Made by a program: the position numbers and the translations under genes. DNA of 64,000 nt. It comes from Thermoplasma acidophilum DSM 1728. Its GTDB lineage: Archaea > Thermoplasmatota > Thermoplasmata > Thermoplasmatales > Thermoplasmataceae. The notes under the pieces were generated by a model. It made no database searches. It had not been told where the DNA came from and saw only the letters and a list, made by a program, of their open reading frames with translations. Below, piece by piece: positions 8,422 to 16,375 of this stretch. The stretch spans positions 186,001 to 250,000 of the forward strand of contig NC_002578.1 in NCBI RefSeq assembly GCF_000195915.1. The letters run 5' to 3'. How positions within the stretch are numbered: the stretch's first letter is position 1; the number at the start of each line of letters is the position of its first letter.

Positions 8422-9525
8422 ATGAATTCAAAGATAATCCAGGATCCTGTACACGGGCCCATACGAGCTTCAGATGCCATACTTGAGATGATAGACACTC
8501 CAGAATTCCAGAGGCTGCGCTACATAAAGAATCTTGGCCTCTGCTACCTGGTGTTTCCCAGCGCCAATCATTCCAGGTTCGAGCATTCCATCGGTACTTT
8601 CCATCTTGCTGGCATGTACCTTGACCATTTGGGAATAAAGTCTGAGGAAACGGCAATGGCAGCACTTCTGCATGACGTCGGGCATTTTCCATTCTCGCAC
8701 ACCATAGAGGACTTTTATCGTAAAAACAGGGGTGTGGATCACCTGGAGGAAGGCATTAAGATAATAAGGGGTGAAAGGGAAAGCAATATACCATCGATAC
8801 TGGAAAAATATTCAATCGATGTGAAGAAGGTCGTAAGCATCCTGGAGGGGCGTGAGAATGTATTGTCTGAAATCGTCAGCGGGCCCATAGACGCTGATGA
8901 ACTTGATTATCTGAGACGAGACTCATTCTACTGCGGAGTGTCCATAGGTTTTGTAAATCCAGCGAGGGTGATCAGCGTATCCGGCATTTACGATGGCAGG
9001 ATGATCATCGAGGAGAAGGGTCTCTCGGACATAGAAAGCCTGCTGATATCACGCTTTCTGATGTATCAGGCCGTATACTTCCATAAGACCTGCAGAATAG
9101 CAAACAGGATGCTTGAGAGGGCTGCGATCATGTCCGAGGCCTATGACACCTACCGGCTCAGCGACCAGGAATTCACTCATCTCCTCATGTCGGATCCACG
9201 TTCAGAGGATATGATGCGCAACATACTGGACCGCAGGCTCATGAAGGTTCTCTACAAGGTGAAGTACGATGAAAGCCTTGCACATGACATTCTAAATGCA
9301 GTATCGGAGAAATTCATAGTGGATATAATACCGCCGCTGTCTTTCAGAGGAAAGGATAGGCTCAAGACACAGGTTGGCGTTCTGCTTGAAAACAGGATCG
9401 CCACAGGAGAGGAATCATCACCACTGGTAAACGCGCTGAATTCAGCGATAGATAGACGTTACATATACGTCTATGGATACCATGAGGATGAGAGGGATCT
9501 GAAGCGAGATCTGGCAGGAATCTGA
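8422..9525 (+). CDS. HD-domain metal-dependent phosphohydrolase
   Basis: 367 residues starting at ATG 8422, chosen because the family-conserved N-terminus (KIIQDPVHGPI, then IDTPEFQRLRYIKNLG) begins there; the upstream extension runs through SRP RNA. The HD metal-site residues are visible: His55 in RFEH, His84-Asp85 in ALLHDVGHFPFSHT, and a distal Asp in DADELDYLRRD near residues 157-167. This pattern belongs to the group of dGTPase-like/SAMHD1-like HD hydrolases, which act on nucleoside triphosphates or related phosphoesters. The substrate is not determined by sequence. No independent promoter fits in the 12 nt after SRP RNA, so expression may depend on read-through from, or a promoter inside, the SRP gene. 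Confidence 0.87.
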   Translation: MNSKIIQDPVHGPIRASDAILEMIDTPEFQRLRYIKNLGLCYLVFPSANHSRFEHSIGTFHLAGMYLDHLGIKSEETAMAALLHDVGHFPFSHTIEDFYRKNRGVDHLEEGIKIIRGERESNIPSILEKYSIDVKKVVSILEGRENVLSEIVSGPIDADELDYLRRDSFYCGVSIGFVNPARVISVSGIYDGRMIIEEKGLSDIESLLISRFLMYQAVYFHKTCRIANRMLERAAIMSEAYDTYRLSDQEFTHLLMSDPRSEDMMRNILDRRLMKVLYKVKYDESLAHDILNAVSEKFIVDIIPPLSFRGKDRLKTQVGVLLENRIATGEESSPLVNALNSAIDRRYIYVYGYHEDERDLKRDLAGI

Positions 9526-9629
9526 TACAAAAAGATCTTGTAAGATGTTGGTGATGCCAGGACCCAATGTTATCCATGAAAACTCTCCACAGATAGAATC
9601 ATTGAAATCCTTATTTGTGATATACAGTC

Positions 9630-10250
9630 ATGGCATTACAAGAAGAATTCATTGATGTGAATGGAACCAGGGTATTTCAGAGGAAGATGGTCACAGATTC
9701 GAACAGAAGAAGCATAGCGCTCTTCCACGGATACTCGTTCACCTCTATGGATTGGGATAAAGCCGATCTGTTCAATAACTACTCGAAGATAGGCTATAAC
9801 GTCTACGCTCCAGATTATCCGGGATTTGGAAGGTCAGCCAGTTCTGAAAAGTACGGGATAGATAGGGGCGATCTTAAACACGCCGCTGAATTTATAAGGG
9901 ATTACCTAAAGGCGAACGGCGTGGCGAGATCGGTCATAATGGGGGCATCCATGGGCGGTGGAATGGTCATAATGACTACATTGCAGTACCCGGATATAGT
10001 AGACGGCATAATTGCTGTCGCACCGGCATGGGTTGAATCCCTGAAGGGCGATATGAAGAAAATAAGACAGAAAACGTTACTAGTATGGGGTTCAAAGGAT
10101 CACGTGGTGCCCATCGCCCTCTCTAAGGAATATGCATCAATCATATCAGGATCAAGACTGGAAATTGTTGAGGGATCTGGCCATCCAGTATACATAAAAA
10201 AACCTGAAGAGTTCGTGAGGATAACCGTTGATTTCCTGAGAAATCTCTGA
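9630..10250 (+). CDS. Alpha/beta hydrolase
   Basis: A 206-residue alpha/beta-hydrolase fold protein with the complete triad: nucleophile Ser107 in GASMGG, Asp157 in VWGSKDHVVP and His185 in GSGHPVY. The oxyanion-hole region HGYSFTSMDW is at residues 33-42. There is no signal peptide and almost no cap domain between strands 6 and 7, so it is a compact cytoplasmic esterase- or lipase-like enzyme. The substrate is unknown. It is followed after 3 nt by a convergent OsmC gene, so the two are not in one operon. The 100 nt before it carry a TATA-like TTATTTGTGATAT close to the ATG, suggesting a short leader. Confidence 0.85.
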   Translation: MALQEEFIDVNGTRVFQRKMVTDSNRRSIALFHGYSFTSMDWDKADLFNNYSKIGYNVYAPDYPGFGRSASSEKYGIDRGDLKHAAEFIRDYLKANGVARSVIMGASMGGGMVIMTTLQYPDIVDGIIAVAPAWVESLKGDMKKIRQKTLLVWGSKDHVVPIALSKEYASIISGSRLEIVEGSGHPVYIKKPEEFVRITVDFLRNL

Positions 10251-10253
10251 TCA

Positions 10254-10685
10254 TCACACGAATTCGTAATCTACTATTTCCTCAACATTATTTCTTATTG
10301 CCCTCGATATGAAACAGTATTTTTCGGCCAGCTGCATTGCTCTCGGTATCTTCTCCTTATCCTCATCGTTCACTCCTATCTTCACATGTATTTTTATACG
10401 ATGGAATTTGAAGCCCTTCTCTGGCGACGGCCCCAGTTCAGCGGTTACATGGCTGTTCCAGCTTTTCAGGTTTATCCCCATTCTGTCCTTGAACTCCAGG
10501 AAAGTCGTCAGGAGGCAGGATGCGAGAACGCTTGGGAAAAGCGTTTCAGGATAAAGTTGGCCTTCTGGACCGCCAAACTCTGGTGGAGAATCAACCTCGA
10601 TCCTGTGATCTCCCACCGAAACCTCCGTTCTCCTGTCGTCGATCCATGATACATCACTTTCATACACATGCATTTGGTCTGCCAC
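10254..10685 (-). CDS. OsmC/Ohr-family peroxide-reducing protein
   Basis: A 143-residue protein with the OsmC fold signatures and both redox cysteines: Cys57 in LASCLLTT and Cys124 in EKYCFISRAI. Members of the family reduce organic hydroperoxides through a disulfide between these cysteines, using low-molecular-weight thiols or lipoyl proteins. The central FHRIKIHVKI strand and C-terminal helix are as expected. It lies 7 nt downstream of the ankyrin-repeat gene on the same strand, which suggests co-transcription. From memory it resembles T. acidophilum Ta0195, whose structure has been solved. It probably protects this thermoacidophile against lipid or organic peroxides. Confidence 0.9.
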   Translation of the reverse strand: MADQMHVYESDVSWIDDRRTEVSVGDHRIEVDSPPEFGGPEGQLYPETLFPSVLASCLLTTFLEFKDRMGINLKSWNSHVTAELGPSPEKGFKFHRIKIHVKIGVNDEDKEKIPRAMQLAEKYCFISRAIRNNVEEIVDYEFV

Positions 10686-10691
10686 AGTATA

Positions 10692-11324
10692 TCACCTACC
10701 GTTGGATAACGATGCGAGAACTTCTAATATTTCTTTTCTGCCAAAGGCCTCCGCAGCCTTCCACACGTTCTGAGCATTGTGGTTTTTTGCGTTCAGGTCG
10801 CAACCAGCCTCTATTAACATCTTGAGACATTCGGATCTTCCGTACTTAGAGGCAAGTATCGCAGGGGTATCTCCCTCATCATTTGATATATTTATATTGG
10901 CTCCGGAGGATATGAGCAGCTTGACCATATCTGTGTATCCGAATATTACTGCCCAGCAGATCGGCGTATTGCCGGCGCTGTCAGGTATATCAATGCTGCA
11001 TTTCAGTGCGATGAGGCTTTTCGCTGATTCCATCCTGTTGTTACGCACAGCCCACATCAATGCCGTATTTCCTTCTATGTCCCTATCATCGATGTGGTCG
11101 TACCTTGCGGCGAAGAATTCTATCAGATCAGTCCTCCCGTACATGGCCGAGATCATCAGCGCATTCCTCTGATACAGATCCCTGTAATTCCATAGATCAT
11201 CCGCCATTTCCTCTATCTTCTTTTTGTCGCCAGTTTTTATGGTGCTGATGAATGTCTGATCATCCATGCAGGTATGACATTCTGAAGGCTGATAAATGTT
11301 TCCCACGCTGAATTGCATTACCAT
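10692..11324 (-). CDS. Ankyrin-repeat protein
   Basis: 210 residues made almost entirely of about five ankyrin repeats; clear repeat cores are EGNTALMWAV, AGNTPICWAVIFGYTDMVKLL, EGDTPAILASKYGRSECLKML and a final NAQNVWKAAEAFGRKEIL. The loop-tip pattern (G-A-N-I-N, G-C-D-L-N) is canonical. Such repeats are protein-binding scaffolds with no catalytic activity, and they are rare in archaea. The first ATG is at 11324, but Met20 (11267) just before DDQTFISTIKTG may be the true start, because the preceding 19 residues (two Cys, no repeat) do not fit the fold. It is probably co-transcribed with osmC. The binding partner is unknown. Confidence 0.87.
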   Translation of the reverse strand: MVMQFSVGNIYQPSECHTCMDDQTFISTIKTGDKKKIEEMADDLWNYRDLYQRNALMISAMYGRTDLIEFFAARYDHIDDRDIEGNTALMWAVRNNRMESAKSLIALKCSIDIPDSAGNTPICWAVIFGYTDMVKLLISSGANINISNDEGDTPAILASKYGRSECLKMLIEAGCDLNAKNHNAQNVWKAAEAFGRKEILEVLASLSNGR

Positions 11325-11427
11325 TTATCAAAAATGGATCTTGCTCCGGTGCCTTTCGATGAGTTTCGGAACATCATTGATTCGCGATCATGGCAAATAA
11401 TTAGAACATCAGAACAATTGAAGTTGT

Positions 11428-12543
11428 GTGAAGCGAGGCTATCTCGTAATAGCGCTTGTCGTAATGTCCATGAACTCGCTATACCAGTACTCATGGAATG
11501 TGTTAGAACCTATGATATCCATTGATCTGCACACATCCACGGTCTATGTCGAAGTGGCGTTTACGCTCTTCACAGTTTTTTCGACCACATTCCAGGGTGT
11601 TGGAGGATACTTTGCTGACAGGGATGGGCCGGCCAGGATAGGGATGATATCGGCGATTCTTTCAGCTTTTGGATTTTTGGGCGGATCCTTTGTGCATTCA
11701 ATCTACGAATTTTATGCGGTCTGGTCCATAGGAAGCATCGGAGAAGGGATACTTTACGGGATAGCCACAAATCTGGCGGTTAAGTGGTACAGCAACATAA
11801 GGGGCTTTGCCGTGGGCATAGTTTCACTCGGCTTCGGCCTTGGATCCAGCGTCGCTAACGTTTTTCTTGTCCACGCGACCGGTTTCAGGGCGCCAATGCT
11901 TATCATAGGACTCATGGAAATAGTGTTAATGCCGATACTCATGTATCTAACCAGATATCCAGGCACGAGTCTGACTGGCGAGAGACCAAGGCGCAACCTC
12001 TCCAGCCCGGTATTCTGGATTCTGTACGCTTCCTTCGTTTTCGGTTCAGTTCCGCTCCTAGTCATATCATCATCATTCGGATACATAGGCCGTCATCTTC
12101 CTGCCCTGGAGTTTTCGCTGCTTGTGTCCATTTTTCCACTCATGAGCGGAATAAGCAGGCCGATGATCGGATGGCTATCGGACAGGATAGGGAGATCCGC
12201 AAGCGTCATGATGATCGATGTATTCATAATAGCGGGTTCAGCATTTCTTGTTGCGAGGCAGTACATACCTGCAATAGTGATCATAGGTTTCTTCGGAGGA
12301 TCAATGATATCACTTTACTTTTCCTACATAGGCGATGTTTTCGGTACCAGGTTTTCAACCGCAAATAACGGTGTATTTTACACGGGAAAATCGATATCTG
12401 GATTCATAGGCAGCACCATATTTGCTCTCCTCTTTGCATATGACGTAAGCGTATCATTCATATTCGTTCTCATATCCGGTGTTATTGGTCTTGCATTGCT
12501 GATAGCATCACGTGGTGCCGTTAAAAAAAGGCAGGCTATGTGA
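11428..12543 (+). CDS. MFS transporter, oxalate/formate-antiporter-like
   Basis: A 371-residue protein with 11-12 hydrophobic segments, starting with GTG at 11428. Features of the OFA-like MFS group are the N-terminal YQYSWNVLEPM segment, the loop GGYFADRDGPARIG after helix 2, and GWLSDRIGRSASVM after helix 8. The group exchanges small organic acids such as oxalate and formate, but other substrates are common, so the specific cargo is open. It sits alone between the ankyrin gene (divergent) and the membrane Fe-S oxidoreductase. No ATG lies near the hydrophobic start, which supports the GTG. Confidence 0.78.
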   Translation: MKRGYLVIALVVMSMNSLYQYSWNVLEPMISIDLHTSTVYVEVAFTLFTVFSTTFQGVGGYFADRDGPARIGMISAILSAFGFLGGSFVHSIYEFYAVWSIGSIGEGILYGIATNLAVKWYSNIRGFAVGIVSLGFGLGSSVANVFLVHATGFRAPMLIIGLMEIVLMPILMYLTRYPGTSLTGERPRRNLSSPVFWILYASFVFGSVPLLVISSSFGYIGRHLPALEFSLLVSIFPLMSGISRPMIGWLSDRIGRSASVMMIDVFIIAGSAFLVARQYIPAIVIIGFFGGSMISLYFSYIGDVFGTRFSTANNGVFYTGKSISGFIGSTIFALLFAYDVSVSFIFVLISGVIGLALLIASRGAVKKRQAM

Positions 12544-12596
12544 TAGAAACTTAATGGCTAAAAAAAGGTTAAAATACGCATAGCCCATATTCGAAT

Positions 12597-14609
12597 ATGA
12601 CCATACCCGTAAGCCCCACGCTGGTTTTCATACCCGTACCTGAGCTCATAATACTCTATTCCATCTCATTTCCCGTTGCAATATTTGACATCTATATGTG
12701 GTACAGATCCTACTCGAAAAAGGGGATCAACTATGGGGTTATGTGGTCATATTTAACATCCAATTTTCCCAGGATGGTAAAGCAGTTCTTCAGCTACGCC
12801 ATATTCCAGAGGAAGATAGTTAAGAACAGGTACGCTGGGATAATGCACCTGTTCATATTCTACGGTTTCGTCATATTGTTCATAGCAACATCCCTGATAG
12901 CTCTCTCGCATGATATTCTGAAGCCACTGATAGGTGTTGGGATCCTATACGGGACGTTCTACCTCATATTCGAGGTATTCACGCAGATTGGAGGCATAAT
13001 TCTGATAATTGGCCTGATAATGGCCCTGGTTAGAAGGTTAACGAATTTCGTACCAATGCATACGACTTCTGAAGACTACATACTTCTCTCTGGCATACTT
13101 CTTCTTGCGCTGGAAGGGTTCTTCCTGGGCGCACTGAAAATAGCACTTTTCAGGGAATCATTCGATATATACAGGTTCGTCGAGTGGTACCTCAGCTACA
13201 TCTTCCCATACGGGAGCTTCAGTCCTGCAGGTATAGCAGTATACAGGGATCTGTGGATGGCGCATGTGATCACGGCCTTCCTCGTTGCCCTGTATCTCCC
13301 ATACTCAAAGCTCTTCCATTCCCTGCTTTCCCCCACGCACGCTACGAAGACGGTCATACATGGAAATTCATACGTTGGTACCCCATTCATACTGTCAGAG
13401 GTCATGGCATCTGGAAACTACGAGGTGAAGGTGGGTGCTAAGAATGTGAAGGAACTGTCTCTTGAATACATGACTGCGGCCATGGCCTGCACAGACTGCG
13501 GGCGTTGTGAGAGGGCATGCCCGGCATACGCTTCCGGCACTGGCTTAGATCCAAGGGCAGTAGTCCAGAACCTAAAGAAGACTGTTGGAACAGAGACGGA
13601 TCTCGTGCCGGTCATACTCACAGAGAATGCCGCATGGTCCTGTACAACATGCATGGCGTGCGTGGAGGAATGCCCAGTACTCATAAGGCCATACAACTTT
13701 GTGACTGAAACAAGGCGCAACCTCGTAATGGAAAACAGAGTCTCAAAGGAGACTACGACCTATCTGACGAATCTGTACAATACGGGTAACCCGCTTGGAA
13801 GCTCCCCGATGGACAGGGACGACCTTCTGCAGTATGCTGAAAAGTACTCAGAGGATAAGGAGGTACTTTACTGGGTCGGCTGCATGGGAGCCTACGATCC
13901 AAAGGCAAAGGAAACGGCTATAGCCGTTATGGATCTGATGAAGAAGGCTGGCGTTAAATTCGGCATCCTCGGATCTGAGGAGAGGTGCACTGGAGAAACG
14001 GCCAGAAGGATAGGCGAAGAGGGGCTCTTTCAGACGCTGGCAACCGGAAATATAGAGACATTCAACAAATATGGGGTGAAGAAGATAGTAACCTCATGCC
14101 CGCACTGCTACAACACCTTCAAGAACGAGTACCCTGAGTTCGGGCTGAAGACAGAGGTAGTGCACCACTCCGAATTCCTTGCCCAGCTTATACGCGAGGG
14201 AAAGCTGAAGGTCAAAAATTCAGAAACTTTAACGACTTATCACGATCCGTGCTACCTTGGACGTGGAAACGGCGTATACGATGATCCGAGATTCATAGTC
14301 TCATCGTCATCGAACCTGGTTGAGATGGAAAAATCGAGAAACTCAAGCTTCTGCTGCGGTGCTGGGGGCGGTAACTACTGGTACAAGGTCGATAGCGAGA
14401 AGGCCATAAGCCATATAAGGATGGAACAGGCAATGAAAACAAACGCATCAAACGTTGCGGTTGCGTGTCCATTCTGCAATGCCATGCTCTCTGACGCAGC
14501 GAGAACCATGAACGTGGAGGATAAGATCCAGGTCAAGGATATAGCCATAATAATTCGGGAGAACCTGATAGAGGATCAGGGGAAAACTGAAAACAAAGGC
14601 ACAAGCTGA
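12597..14609 (+). CDS. Membrane-anchored Fe-S oxidoreductase (NarI-like plus HdrD-like domains)
   Basis: A 670-residue fusion. The first 260 residues hold about six hydrophobic segments with spaced histidines, resembling the b-heme NarI/HdrE membrane domain. Next come two 4Fe-4S motifs, CTDCGRCERACP from Cys298 and CTTCMACVEECP from Cys349. Finally there are two CCG domains with SCPHCYNTF, HDPCYLGR and FCCGAGGG, which in HdrB/HdrD bind a noncubane cluster. Proteins of this layout are found beside ETF and acyl-CoA dehydrogenase genes and are thought to pass electrons from ETF to quinone. Both ETF subunits are encoded 12 kb away here. A TATA-like TTAAAATACG about 27 nt before ATG suggests a leaderless mRNA. 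Confidence 0.87.
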   Translation: MTIPVSPTLVFIPVPELIILYSISFPVAIFDIYMWYRSYSKKGINYGVMWSYLTSNFPRMVKQFFSYAIFQRKIVKNRYAGIMHLFIFYGFVILFIATSLIALSHDILKPLIGVGILYGTFYLIFEVFTQIGGIILIIGLIMALVRRLTNFVPMHTTSEDYILLSGILLLALEGFFLGALKIALFRESFDIYRFVEWYLSYIFPYGSFSPAGIAVYRDLWMAHVITAFLVALYLPYSKLFHSLLSPTHATKTVIHGNSYVGTPFILSEVMASGNYEVKVGAKNVKELSLEYMTAAMACTDCGRCERACPAYASGTGLDPRAVVQNLKKTVGTETDLVPVILTENAAWSCTTCMACVEECPVLIRPYNFVTETRRNLVMENRVSKETTTYLTNLYNTGNPLGSSPMDRDDLLQYAEKYSEDKEVLYWVGCMGAYDPKAKETAIAVMDLMKKAGVKFGILGSEERCTGETARRIGEEGLFQTLATGNIETFNKYGVKKIVTSCPHCYNTFKNEYPEFGLKTEVVHHSEFLAQLIREGKLKVKNSETLTTYHDPCYLGRGNGVYDDPRFIVSSSSNLVEMEKSRNSSFCCGAGGGNYWYKVDSEKAISHIRMEQAMKTNASNVAVACPFCNAMLSDAARTMNVEDKIQVKDIAIIIRENLIEDQGKTENKGTS

Positions 14610-14703
14610 TTGGGCATTCAGGAAAAAGCTTCTAAGATCTGGGCATGGCCGAACTTGAATCGCAGGGTGATGCGATAAGTTCGGAATACTCCAGGATCTG
14701 TAA

Positions 14704-15258
14704 TCAGATCAAGCCTACCTTCTGTAGTTCTTTCTTGACCTTTATTACGGCCTGTTCTATCTCGCTCTCCTCCTTTGCTCCGGTGCAGACAACCTTTCCT
14801 GAACCGAATAGAAGGAGAACCACTCTTGGCTCCTCAACCCTGTATACCAGACCTGGAAACTGCTCAGGTTCGTATTCAACGTTTTCAAGTCCAAGGGACA
14901 TGGCTATATCTGTCAGATTGAGCTCTGATTCTAGATCGTAGACTGCCACGATGTTCTGTACTATTATCTGGGGATCGTCGTAGACTTCTATATCCGCTGC
15001 TTTGAGCTTGTCTATGATGATCTTTATTGTCCTCTTGACATCTTCGATATTCTTGGCACCAGTGCAGTTCACCTTTCCGCTCCTGAATATAAGCACAGCT
15101 GTCTTCGGTTCCTGAAGCCTGTATATGAGGCCTGGAAATTGCTCGGGTTCGTATTCTGATCCATCGAGGGCGAGTGCGATCCTGCTGAGATCCAGATGCT
15201 CCGCAAGTGATGTTGATGCCACTATATTCTCTATGGTGATCTTTTCTCTCTCACTCAT
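14704..15258 (-). CDS. tbp: TATA-box binding protein
   Basis: 184 residues forming the two-fold pseudo-symmetric TBP saddle. Each half carries the repeated EYEPEQFPGLIYR or VEYEPEQFPGLVYR segment, followed by an FRSGKVNCTGAK or FGSGKVVCTGAK strand. The phenylalanines that kink DNA are within these. It recognises TATA boxes and recruits TFB and RNA polymerase. The length matches archaeal TBPs. The gene has its own promoter region: read on the minus strand, AT-rich TTTAAATA-type sequence lies 20-40 nt before the ATG. It is transcribed in the same direction as sufT and the SufR-like gene but separated by 61 nt. Confidence 0.97.
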   Translation of the reverse strand: MSEREKITIENIVASTSLAEHLDLSRIALALDGSEYEPEQFPGLIYRLQEPKTAVLIFRSGKVNCTGAKNIEDVKRTIKIIIDKLKAADIEVYDDPQIIVQNIVAVYDLESELNLTDIAMSLGLENVEYEPEQFPGLVYRVEEPRVVLLLFGSGKVVCTGAKEESEIEQAVIKVKKELQKVGLI

Positions 15259-15319
15259 AAGTTATCAGATGGTTTATATTTAAATGGTATTTAAAGATAT
15301 GATTACTGCGGAAAAACGA

Positions 15320-15622
15320 TCAATAATCTATGTTGAGTGCCTGTTTTGCCTCGTCGCTCATCATCTTCGGGTTCCATGGCGGATCCCATACAAGCTCTAT
15401 GTCGCAGGCCTCTACCCCCGGAAGCTCTTCGACAACACGCTGTGCTTCGCTGAGTATCCAGGGCGTCACGGGGCACGTCGGTGCTGTCATGGTCATTTTT
15501 ATGTAAACCCTGTTGCCGTTTATCTGTATATCGTACACGAGTCCGAGATTGACAACATCGTAACCTATTTCCGGATCTGAAACAGCCTTTAAGGCTTCTA
15601 GCACCTCCTCCTTAGTCACCAT
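15320..15622 (-). CDS. sufT: SufT/MIP18-type Fe-S assembly protein (DUF59)
   Basis: A 100-residue single-domain DUF59 protein with the conserved KAVSDPEIGYDVVNLGLVYD region, the TAPTCPVTPWI motif carrying the conserved Cys, and the VWDPPWNPKMMSDEAK ending typical of SufT/PaaD/MIP18 homologues. These proteins help mature or deliver Fe-S clusters. It lies 12 nt downstream of the SufR-like regulator on the same strand, and that pair is divergent from sufCBD, so all five genes form one Fe-S assembly locus. The symbol is assigned by domain and context; the fine role within the family is inferred. Confidence 0.88.
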   Translation of the reverse strand: MVTKEEVLEALKAVSDPEIGYDVVNLGLVYDIQINGNRVYIKMTMTAPTCPVTPWILSEAQRVVEELPGVEACDIELVWDPPWNPKMMSDEAKQALNIDY

Positions 15623-15634
15623 TATAAAAACACC

Positions 15635-16282
15635 TCACAATTTAACTTCAATAACACACTTGTTCGACCCGCTGCTGATCTTTTCGGTTATCTGAAAGTC
15701 CGCATTGAGCGATTGTACTATCAGATCTCTGCCTAGAGAATTGCATATTATCCTGTTGTTTGTCTTTGCCAGATCGTAGAATATGCAGTTATGCCTTGAT
15801 ATAATTACCCTGTCGCTGTACACATCAAGCGTAGCATTGTAACCGAGAACATTAAGCATTGAAACGTACTCCTGCAGCTTCTTTATCTTCTCATCCCTGG
15901 GCTTGTCACGGAGATCCTCGGCAAGCCATCCGGTATCGGATATCATCCTGGAGGCGATCCTCTCAAGTATTGCGTTCATTTGTTCTGTGCCAAGTACCTT
16001 TTCCGTCTCATCCAGCAGCAGCTTTGCAAAATCTATGTACTTTTTGGGAAACAGTGAAATACCTTTATCCGTCAGCTTGTAAAACTTTTTTGGCCTGCCA
16101 GCACCACCACTCTGGAAATATGAAGAAACGTATCCACGCATCTCAAGATATTCGAGATGTTCCTTGACTGCTGTCTTGTTTATGCCCAGAATCTCCGAGA
16201 GATCATCGACGCTCCTGTCCTTAACATTTAAGCTCTCCAGTATGGTCGTCTTCGTTGTCCCCAGGATGTCGTCGTATATCAT
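15635..16282 (-). CDS. SufR-like winged-helix Fe-S regulator
   Basis: A 215-residue protein with an N-terminal ArsR/DeoR-like winged helix (KTTILESL, VDDLSEILGINKTAVKEHLE, and the GRPKKFYKLTDKG wing at about residues 62-74). A C-terminal domain carries Cys166, Cys180 and Cys209. In cyanobacterial SufR, as I recall it, four cysteines spaced C-x12-C-x13-C-x14-C bind a 4Fe-4S cluster and repress the suf operon. Here the first, second and last positions are matched (x13, then x28) and the third is absent. The gene is divergent from sufCBD across a 93-nt gap holding an inverted repeat on the TATA box, so it very likely controls suf genes in response to cluster status. Confidence 0.85.
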   Translation of the reverse strand: MIYDDILGTTKTTILESLNVKDRSVDDLSEILGINKTAVKEHLEYLEMRGYVSSYFQSGGAGRPKKFYKLTDKGISLFPKKYIDFAKLLLDETEKVLGTEQMNAILERIASRMISDTGWLAEDLRDKPRDEKIKKLQEYVSMLNVLGYNATLDVYSDRVIISRHNCIFYDLAKTNNRIICNSLGRDLIVQSLNADFQITEKISSGSNKCVIEVKL

Positions 16283-16320
16283 ATGATAAGTAATGCGTAA
16301 TGATTATTTAAATTTAGTCA

Positions 16321-16346
16321 ATTTAGACACAAAAAAGTGTTTAAAT
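16321..16346. promoter_or_regulatory. Inverted-repeat operator overlapping the sufC TATA box
   Basis: ATTTAGACAC, six A residues, then GTGTTTAAAT form an inverted repeat with 10-nt arms and one mismatch, centred about 16333. Its right arm overlaps the TTTAAATA box (16340-16347) that lies 31-38 nt before the sufC start. It sits between divergent sufC and the SufR-like gene. A dimeric winged-helix regulator would be expected to bind such a site and block TBP. The binding protein is inferred. Confidence 0.6.
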
Positions 16347-16375
16347 AGTATTAAGATATATTCCTACGATAGCTT

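Noticed and set aside
8100-8692. Several overlapping open frames on both strands, including a 198-codon minus-strand frame and an extension of the HD gene upstream to 8245
   Set aside because: They fall in SRP RNA, whose GC-rich composition keeps frames open; translations have no conserved motifs and the HD family N-terminus begins at 8422.
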